Of a stretch of 64,000 nt of DNA, positions 58,336 to 64,000 are shown one piece after another. The position numbers were made by a program, and so were the translations under genes. Position 1 is the first letter of the stretch. Every line of letters starts with the position of its first letter. Source of the stretch: RGIG3528 sp964653855. GTDB lineage: Bacteria > Bacillota > Clostridia > Lachnospirales > Lachnospiraceae. The stretch covers positions 1-64,000 of the forward strand of contig CAZZFV010000001.1 in NCBI GenBank assembly GCA_964653855.1, read 5' to 3'. The notes below the pieces were generated by a model that did not search any database, had not been told where the DNA came from, and was given only the letters and a program-made list of their open reading frames with translations.

Positions 58336-59970
58336 ATGATACAGGCAGTTAACGTTACACTCCGTCTCGGAAAGAGAGCGCTTTTTGAAGACGTAAACAT
58401 CAAATTCACGGAAGGCAACTGTTACGGCATTATAGGTGCAAACGGAGCCGGAAAGTCCACATTTCTTAAGATTTTGAACGGACAGCTTGAGCCGAGCAAG
58501 GGTGAAGTCATAATAACTCCCGGACAGCGTCTTTCGTTTTTGCAACAGGACCACTTCAAATACGATATGTATAATGTCCTTGACACCGTAATAATGGGCA
58601 ATAAGCGCCTTTATGACATAATGAAGGAAAAGGAAGCGATATATGCCAAGGAAGATTTTACGGAAGAAGACGGAATAAAGAGTGCCGAGCTTGAAACCGA
58701 ATTTGCGGAAATGAACGGCTGGGAAGCGGAAAGCGATGCGGCGACTCTTTTAAACGGACTGGGTGTTGACACGTCGTACCATTACGCACAAATGAAGGAC
58801 TTAACCGGTCCCATAAAGGTGAAGGTGCTTCTCGCACAGGCTCTTTTCGGAAATCCGGATATTTTGCTTCTCGACGAGCCCACAAACCACCTGGATCTTG
58901 ATGCAATCAACTGGCTTGAGGAATTTTTGATAAATTTTGACAATACGGTTATCGTTGTATCGCATGACAGATACTTTTTAAATAAGGTTTGCACACATAT
59001 CGCCGATATCGATTATGCAAAAATTCAGCTTTATGCAGGTAACTATGACTTCTGGTACGAATCAAGTCAGCTCATGGTTCGTCAAATGAAGGAAGCAAAC
59101 AAGAAGAAGGAAGAGCAAATAAAGGAACTTCAGGAATTCATTCAAAGATTCTCGGCAAACGCTTCAAAGTCGAAGCAGGCAACATCGCGTAAGAGAGCTC
59201 TCGAAAAGATTGAATTAAACGACATCAGACCGTCGTCGAGAAAGTATCCTTATATCGATTTCAGACCTAACCGTGAAATCGGAAACGAGGTTCTTGAAAT
59301 CAAAAATCTTTCAAAGTCGATCAACGGCGTAAAAATCCTTGACAATATAAATCTTGTGGTTAATAAAACCGATAAGATTGCTTTTGTCGGCGGAAATACG
59401 ATTGCGGCAACAACGCTCTTTAAGATTTTGACGGGTGAAACAGAGCCCGATTCCGGATCCTTTAAATGGGGAATCACAACATCCGAAAGCTATTTCCCTA
59501 AGGACAATACGGAAGAATTTAAGGGAAGTGAGACGATTGTGGAACACTTGATGCCTTATTCTACCGTTGACGACGTGACGTATGTAAGAGGCTTCCTCGG
59601 ACGTATGCTTTTTGCGGGCGAAGAAGGAGTAAAGAAGGTGAACGTTCTTTCGGGCGGTGAAAAGGTGAGAGTCATGCTTTCAAAGATGATGCTTATCGGC
59701 GCAAATGTCCTTATCATGGACGAGCCCACAAACCACCTTGACATGGAATCGATTACGTCACTCAACAATGCGCTTATAAAATTCCCGTCGGTTGTGCTCT
59801 TTACGGCACTCGACCATCAATTTATTCAAACGGTCGCAAACAGAATTATAGAAATTGTTCCCGGCGGAAGCATGATAGACAAGGTTACTACATATGACGA
59901 ATACCTCGAAAGCGATGAGCTTGCGAGAAAACGTCAGATACTTACATCTGTGGTTGAAGAGGAAGACTGA
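58336..59970 (+). CDS. ABC-F ATPase of the YkpA/YbiT type with one degenerate ATP site
   Basis: A 544-residue soluble protein with two ABC domains. NBD1: Walker A GANGAGKST (34-42), Walker B LLLDEPTNHLD (from 177), H-loop SHDRYF (His210), but its signature is LTGPIK (156-161) rather than LSGGQ. NBD2: signature LSGGEK (438-443) and Walker B LIMDEPTNHLD are intact, but the P-loop is GGNTIAATT (352-360), with Ala358 in the lysine position, and the switch histidine is Leu492 (TALDH). The interdomain linker (FSANASKSKQATSRK) is typical of the YkpA group. It likely acts on ribosomes. The gene overlaps the upstream ORF region of the next gene. Confidence 0.9.
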   Translation: MIQAVNVTLRLGKRALFEDVNIKFTEGNCYGIIGANGAGKSTFLKILNGQLEPSKGEVIITPGQRLSFLQQDHFKYDMYNVLDTVIMGNKRLYDIMKEKEAIYAKEDFTEEDGIKSAELETEFAEMNGWEAESDAATLLNGLGVDTSYHYAQMKDLTGPIKVKVLLAQALFGNPDILLLDEPTNHLDLDAINWLEEFLINFDNTVIVVSHDRYFLNKVCTHIADIDYAKIQLYAGNYDFWYESSQLMVRQMKEANKKKEEQIKELQEFIQRFSANASKSKQATSRKRALEKIELNDIRPSSRKYPYIDFRPNREIGNEVLEIKNLSKSINGVKILDNINLVVNKTDKIAFVGGNTIAATTLFKILTGETEPDSGSFKWGITTSESYFPKDNTEEFKGSETIVEHLMPYSTVDDVTYVRGFLGRMLFAGEEGVKKVNVLSGGEKVRVMLSKMMLIGANVLIMDEPTNHLDMESITSLNNALIKFPSVVLFTALDHQFIQTVANRIIEIVPGGSMIDKVTTYDEYLESDELARKRQILTSVVEEED

Positions 59971-59971
59971 T

Positions 59972-61708
59972 TTGAAAAAATATTCGCATCCCGAAAACGG
60001 AATAAATGTTTATGATATGCCTCTCGGAGTGACAAAAATCGACGAAGATGTTTATTGCTTTCTGGTAAGCGCTCCCGATGAAAAAAAATGCACGCTTTCC
60101 CTTTTTGACAAGACGGGAAAGTGTGTCTTAAAAACGGATATGGATGCGCATGCGAACGGTATTTTTTCGTGTCTCACATACGGAGATTTTTATAGTTACG
60201 CATATCGGGGGGATTCAGGTGAAATTCGGGATCCGTACGCAAAAAGTATTTTGAACCGTGAATGCTTCGGTAAAAGAACGGGTAAAAATGTGGAATTTAA
60301 AAAGCCTCTTGAGCATTCTCATAAGGAAGAAATTTTACCGGAAATGTCTTTCGGGGAAGAAATCTTTTATAAGCTTCATGTGCGCGGATTTACTCGGGAT
60401 GAATCGGCATGCGTAAAGCATCCCGGCACTTTCCTCGGCGTTACCGAAAAAATAAGACATATGAAGAAGCTCGGGGCTACAAGTGTAGTATTGATGCCTG
60501 TGTATGATTTTGATGAGTGTTCGGGAGAAAACAATATCAATTTTTGGGGGTATGGCGCGCGTGACACGTATTACATGGCACCGAAAGCCTCGTATGCTTT
60601 CGATAAAGAAAATCCCGAAAAAGAATTTGAGTTTTTGGTATCGGAGCTTCATAAAAACAACATCAAGGTTTTCCTTGAATTTCTTTTTGACGAAACCGCA
60701 GGTTATTCTTTTATACAAGATACGTTAAGATATTGGGTATCGGCATACGGAATCGACGGATTTAAACTTGATTCGGGAAATGTGCCGGTAAAGGAAATTT
60801 TGTCGGACATAAAGCTCTTTAACACAAAATTCATAATTTCAAATTATAATGTAACGGATGCAGAAAATTATAAAACAAGAGTTTTTTCTTTCAATCGGGA
60901 TTTTGAAACCGATATGAGGCGTTTCATAAAGGGCGACGAAGGAATGATACCGGCACTTTTTGAATACATGAAGAAGCGTGACATTCGGTCCGGAATCAAA
61001 TACATCACGGACAATAACGGGTTTACGTTATATGATCTTTATTCTTACGACATAAAGCATAACGAAGAAAACAAGGAATATTCGGACTCCGGGGAAGATT
61101 TTAATTACAGCTGGAATTGCGGCGCGGAAGGCGAAACAAAAAATGCGCGCATAAATGCGTTAAGGCTCAAAATGAAAAAAAATCTGCTTTTGACGCTTTT
61201 CTTATCGGGCGGCGCACAACTTATCTATGCGGGCGACGAAACGGGAAATTCCCAAAAAGGAAACAACAATTCCTGGTGCCTTGACGGTGAAACGGGCTGG
61301 GTAAATTGGAATAAGCCCGAAAGCAACGAGATTTTTAAATTTATAAAAGAGCTTATTTCGTTAAAAAGAGAGAACAAAATCTTTTCAGAAAGCAAAAATT
61401 TATCGGAGACCGATTTTAAGGGAGCGGGCTTGCCGCAAATTTCTTTTCACGGCATGACACCTTGGAAACTCGATTTAAAGCCTTATGTAAGGACTTGCGG
61501 AATTTATTTTTGCGCGGACGACATGAGTAAAATTTATGTCATATTCAATATGCATTGGGAAAATCATACTTTTAAGCTTCCTTTAAAATCGGGCGAAACT
61601 TTTAAAATAATTCTTTCGACGGACAAGGGAGTCGTTTTAAAAGGCGATGAAATCGATGTGACCGGAAGAACGGTTGTTGTCTTAAAAAACGGTGGAAACG
61701 ATGAATAA
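59972..61708 (+). CDS. GlgX/isoamylase-like GH13 protein, probable pseudo-enzyme
   Basis: A 578-residue protein of the isoamylase/GlgX branch of GH13. Family segments include LHVRGFTRD, GVTEKIRHMKKLGATSVVLMPVYDF, IKHNEENKEY, NYSWNCGAEGET and AGDETGNSQKGNNNSWC. The nucleophile Asp267 (GFKLDSGN) is present, but the acid/base Glu of IAEPWD is Ser290 (IISNYN) and the third acid of the HDGFTL motif is Asn349 (DNNGFTL); its His is Asn348. Two of three catalytic carboxylates are thus lost. The start is taken as TTG59972 after GAGGA, two bases beyond the ABC-F stop; longer starts lie inside that gene. It may bind glucan without cutting it. Confidence 0.8.
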   Translation: MKKYSHPENGINVYDMPLGVTKIDEDVYCFLVSAPDEKKCTLSLFDKTGKCVLKTDMDAHANGIFSCLTYGDFYSYAYRGDSGEIRDPYAKSILNRECFGKRTGKNVEFKKPLEHSHKEEILPEMSFGEEIFYKLHVRGFTRDESACVKHPGTFLGVTEKIRHMKKLGATSVVLMPVYDFDECSGENNINFWGYGARDTYYMAPKASYAFDKENPEKEFEFLVSELHKNNIKVFLEFLFDETAGYSFIQDTLRYWVSAYGIDGFKLDSGNVPVKEILSDIKLFNTKFIISNYNVTDAENYKTRVFSFNRDFETDMRRFIKGDEGMIPALFEYMKKRDIRSGIKYITDNNGFTLYDLYSYDIKHNEENKEYSDSGEDFNYSWNCGAEGETKNARINALRLKMKKNLLLTLFLSGGAQLIYAGDETGNSQKGNNNSWCLDGETGWVNWNKPESNEIFKFIKELISLKRENKIFSESKNLSETDFKGAGLPQISFHGMTPWKLDLKPYVRTCGIYFCADDMSKIYVIFNMHWENHTFKLPLKSGETFKIILSTDKGVVLKGDEIDVTGRTVVVLKNGGNDE

Positions 61709-62501
61709 AACAAGTCATATAAGCATAACTTCGTTTGAACTTAAAATTTTTTCGCTTCTCTTTTATACAATCGGAAAAATTTTGATACAGATTGCGCTTT
61801 TGTATTACGACGAAAGCACGGGCGGATTCGTCAGTAATACTTTTAAAACTCTTTACGGAGCGGGCTATGTGCTTACGTATATCGCAATTCCGGTAATTTG
61901 TTATTTGACTACAGTCGGCGCATTAAAAACAAAAAACATAAAGAAGTATTTGATTAGACTTTTTGCTGCCGCGATTGTTACGGAAGGGTTATTTGATATA
62001 TGCATATTCGGTAAAGAAATTTTTTCGGATTCGGGAACAATGAAAAGTGCGCTTACGTCCGGTTCAAATCTTTTCTTTACGCTTTTCCTCGGTGCATCTT
62101 TGATTACTGTGACAGAAAAGCTGATTAAAACGCATTTTAAAGAGGGAAGTGTGAATTTCGTGTTCTTAACCGTTTTTGTGACGATCCTGTTTTGCGCGCT
62201 TGCGGTAACGTTAAAGAGCGAACAGCATGTGCTTGGAGTTCTTACGATATTCGCGTTTTATCTGTTTTACGGAAATATGATGTTTACTTTTTTTGCGGTC
62301 ATACTCCTGCAAATTTTTGCGCTCGGACTTTCTTATACGTCCGCGATCATGTATGCGCCGATTATCGGAACGATCGCGATTATTTTTCATGACGGACAAA
62401 TGGGTTACAACAAAAAGTGGGTCAGAATATTCATGTACACTTTTTATCCCGTATGTTATGCTTTAATTGTTTTACTTATAAAAAATGGGGCTTTTAGGTG
62501 A
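61701..62501 (+). CDS. TraX family membrane protein
   Basis: A 266-residue membrane protein with about eight helices. The TraX pattern is SFELKIFSLLFYTIGKILIQ, then AGYVLTYIAIPVICYLTTVGALKTKNIKKYLIRLFAAAIVTEGLFD split over two helices (family: iGRiAFPIFaF..eG..hTrn..kYl.RL..fA..SE.PFD). In F-type plasmids TraX acetylates pilin; chromosomal relatives are presumed acyltransferases or surface-modifying proteins. ATG61701 has GGTGGA upstream and overlaps the previous gene end by eight bases. No conjugation genes are near, so it is not evidence for a mobile element. Confidence 0.8.
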   Translation: MNKTSHISITSFELKIFSLLFYTIGKILIQIALLYYDESTGGFVSNTFKTLYGAGYVLTYIAIPVICYLTTVGALKTKNIKKYLIRLFAAAIVTEGLFDICIFGKEIFSDSGTMKSALTSGSNLFFTLFLGASLITVTEKLIKTHFKEGSVNFVFLTVFVTILFCALAVTLKSEQHVLGVLTIFAFYLFYGNMMFTFFAVILLQIFALGLSYTSAIMYAPIIGTIAIIFHDGQMGYNKKWVRIFMYTFYPVCYALIVLLIKNGAFR

Positions 62502-62971
62502 AAAAGTTAAAAATTACGGATTTAAAAAGGCTTATGACAAAGCTTTTATCTGAAACGACATTTGACGATTTCTTTTTAAAAGACGGGAAAATAAGCACTT
62601 ATATCGATTTTTTGTATGAAGGAAGAATCAATAAGGACTTTTTTGACACGGACGACGAAGAAAAAGATCAAACGTATGTGAAATGGGCACGCATACGCGA
62701 AAATGCGTACAATGTGATAAAAGGAAAAAGATTGCCGGGATTTTTACAATTTAATTTCCTTGCAAACGACGATTTGAAATTAAAAATCGGAACACACGAG
62801 AGTGCGGAATTTTCTTTAAACATGGGGATTGTTTTTAAAGATAAGGAAGCGTTTGTCATGACGGGGGTTTACAAAAGTGAGTTTTCTCTCGATAAAACCT
62901 TGGACGAAGATTGGGATAATTTCGTTTGCGGTTTCTTAAGAGAAAACGAAATAAGCTATGAAATACTTTAG
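62498..62971 (+). CDS. DUF5721 family protein
   Basis: A 157-residue cytoplasmic protein that matches the DUF5721 family known from Lachnospiraceae: an N-terminal helix (KITDLKRLMTKLLSETTFDDFFL), the IDFLYEGRINKDFFD strand pair, WARIRENAYNVIKGKRLPGFLQF, and a C-terminal FSLDKTLDEDWDNFVCGFL. Function unknown. It starts with GTG and overlaps the TraX stop by four bases (GTGA), so it is translationally coupled. It stands 15 bases before the alarmone synthetase. Confidence 0.78.
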   Translation: MKKLKITDLKRLMTKLLSETTFDDFFLKDGKISTYIDFLYEGRINKDFFDTDDEEKDQTYVKWARIRENAYNVIKGKRLPGFLQFNFLANDDLKLKIGTHESAEFSLNMGIVFKDKEAFVMTGVYKSEFSLDKTLDEDWDNFVCGFLRENEISYEIL

Positions 62972-62986
62972 GAGTGGGTTATTGTA

Positions 62987-63793
62987 ATGGAGATTCAGCT
63001 TTGGAGAGAAATACTTGAGCCATATTCTTTGGCTGTGGATGAGTTGGTTGTCAAATTTGAACACATGATACGGGCGAAAAGGCAAAACGGCCAATATTCG
63101 CCGATTGAGAGGGTTGACGGAAGAGTAAAAACGATATACAGCATTCTCGAAAAATGCCAAAAGAAGGGCATACCTTACGAAAAATTTGAGGAACAGATAG
63201 AGGATATTGCGGGTATAAGAATCATTTGTCAATTTGTTGACGACATTTATGAGGTTGTGAGACTTATACGTATGCGTTCGGACATGCGTGTAAAGAAAGA
63301 AAAGGATTATATCAAAAATACGAAGGAATCCGGATACAGAAGCTATCATATGATAGTTTATTATACAGTTGAAACCGAAAAAGGACCGCGTGAAATACCC
63401 GTCGAAATTCAGATAAGGACGCTCGCCATGAACTTTTGGGCGACGGTGGAGCATTCGCTCCGGTATAAATATAAAGAAAAACTGCCGGAAACAATAGCGA
63501 CAAGACTTCAAAATGCGGCTGCGGCAATCGTAACACTCGATACGGAAATGTCTTCGATAAGAGAGGATATTTTGGATTCGCAGGTTTCGTTCAGCGTAAA
63601 AGCGGAAATTGTTGCGGATATTTTGAACAATATCCAAAATCTTTACAAGGTTGCAAACAAAAAAGAAGTAATCCAGATTCAGGAAGAATTTTTTAAGATT
63701 TATTCGACGGACGACCTTACCGCACTCAGCAAGTTCAACCATGAGCTTGATACGATTGCGGAAGGCTACAGGGCGCAAAGCGTAAATGTTTAA
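62987..63793 (+). CDS. relQ: Small alarmone synthetase (GTP pyrophosphokinase family, RelQ/YjbM-like)
   Basis: Makes (p)ppGpp-type alarmones from ATP and GTP/GDP under stress. The 268-residue protein has only the synthetase domain: GRVKTIYSILEKCQKKG (ATP-binding), DIAGIRIICQFVDDIYEV (catalytic Asp), KNTKESGYRSYHMIVYY, and EIQIRTLAMNFWATVEHSL (catalytic Glu). There is no hydrolase, TGS or ACT domain. The C-terminal helical tail mediates oligomer formation in RelQ. GGAGTGGG lies upstream of the ATG. It is downstream of the DUF5721 gene in one likely operon. Confidence 0.92.
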   Translation: MEIQLWREILEPYSLAVDELVVKFEHMIRAKRQNGQYSPIERVDGRVKTIYSILEKCQKKGIPYEKFEEQIEDIAGIRIICQFVDDIYEVVRLIRMRSDMRVKKEKDYIKNTKESGYRSYHMIVYYTVETEKGPREIPVEIQIRTLAMNFWATVEHSLRYKYKEKLPETIATRLQNAAAAIVTLDTEMSSIREDILDSQVSFSVKAEIVADILNNIQNLYKVANKKEVIQIQEEFFKIYSTDDLTALSKFNHELDTIAEGYRAQSVNV

Positions 63794-63865
63794 CTTTAAG
63801 TCGGAGATTATAGGAGCTTAAGTTAAACGTTCCCAAGCGGATAAAAAAAAGGGAAAGAATTTAAT

Positions 63866-64000
63866 ATGAACAGACTGCCTGAAAAATTTGAAAACAAAAT
63901 GCATGAACTTTTGGGCGATGAATTCGACGCCTTCATTAACGGCTTTAAGGAGAGCCGTTTTGGAGGCGTTCGCTTTAACCGCATGAAAACGGACAAAGCG
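63866..64000 (+). CDS. RsmF-like rRNA (cytosine-C5) methyltransferase, N-terminal fragment
   Basis: The window holds the first 45 codons. The N-terminal pattern LPEKFENKMHELLGDEFDAF and the following RFGGVRFNRMK match the start of the NOL1/NOP2/Sun family rRNA methyltransferases of Firmicutes (LPxxFxxxMxxLLGxEFxxF, RGLRVNxxK). The gene continues beyond the right edge, so catalytic motifs cannot be checked. GGGAAAG precedes the ATG by eight bases. Confidence 0.75.
   Translation, partial: MNRLPEKFENKMHELLGDEFDAFINGFKESRFGGVRFNRMKTDKA

Noticed and set aside
61701..62501. TraX as a sign of an integrated conjugative element
   Set aside because: No relaxase, coupling protein, integrase or attachment repeats are present; chromosomal TraX relatives are common in Firmicutes.
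62936..63778. A 280-codon minus-strand frame
   Set aside because: It is opposite the alarmone synthetase, which has clear catalytic motifs; the antisense protein has no recognisable feature.

Overview
The window is a contiguous piece of a chromosome from a low-GC Gram-positive bacterium, most probably a member of the Lachnospiraceae (Clostridia). The evidence is the family set: IreB-RuvX-DUF1292, RNase J, DUF4250, DUF5721, an HPr-like protein without its histidine, GerW/DUF2953, type III glutamine synthetase, a PcrA-type Tudor module, and Gram-positive ribosome binding sites. There are no phage, insertion-sequence, plasmid or CRISPR signals. One 100-N assembly gap lies at 53790-53889.

Layout. 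1-358: three tRNA genes (Val, Leu, Arg) followed by a terminator. 447-1569: a tRNA-dihydrouridine synthase and a DUF4250 protein. 1649-4968 (minus): a lipoprotein polysaccharide deacetylase coupled to a GH133 glycogen debranching enzyme. 5196-7146: a split pair for the last two purine steps. 7540-12316: an ABC-F protein, a membrane-anchored trigger-factor-like protein and ThiI. 12394-24155: an HPr-like gene, then a long plus-strand housekeeping run (mtaB, ireB, ruvX, DUF1292, RNase J, truncated MltG, trmR, a U32 protein, AI-2E transporter, GtrA, an rRNA methyltransferase, argS). 24183-27392: a DUF234 ATPase, a membrane SH3/Tudor protein and rhaD. 27557-32359: a CPBP protease, a rhomboid-like protein with a zinc ribbon, two unknown proteins, DUF2953 and GerW. 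32479-33833 (minus): pyrBI. 34224-35363: a GH105 unsaturated rhamnogalacturonyl hydrolase. 35626-42203: a repeat lipoprotein and two very large secreted proteins with InlB-type repeats. 42340-47579: uronate catabolism (uxaC, uxaA, kdgK, kduI). 47688-49915 (minus): a polar amino acid ABC transporter. 50108-61708: alpha-glucan genes (pullulanase, YesL-like protein, glgB, a GlgX-like protein that has lost two catalytic residues) interleaved with glutamine synthetase III and a YkpA-type ABC-F. 61701-64000: TraX-like, DUF5721, a small alarmone synthetase and the start of an RsmF-like methyltransferase.

How the genes work together. GH105, KduI, UxaC, UxaA, KdgK and RhaD describe growth on pectin: unsaturated rhamnogalacturonan disaccharides, galacturonate/glucuronate and rhamnose. 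Tagaturonate/fructuronate reductase, KduD and KDPG aldolase are not in the window. Pullulanase, GlgB and the GH133 enzyme handle starch or glycogen branches. A notably large share of genes act on tRNA or rRNA (dus, thiI, mtaB, trmR, U32/TrhP-like, RlmI-like, argS, RsmF-like); the tRNA-Val(UAC) at the left edge is a predicted substrate of the TrhP/TrmR pair.

The most unusual observations are a transmembrane protein joining an extracellular SH3 domain to a cytoplasmic PcrA-like Tudor module, a pseudo-enzyme of the GlgX family, an ABC-F protein in which all degenerate motifs map to one composite ATP site, the secreted-protein locus with a hairpin leader and phased T-tract repeats, and the coupled rhomboid-like/unknown/DUF2953/GerW cassette.
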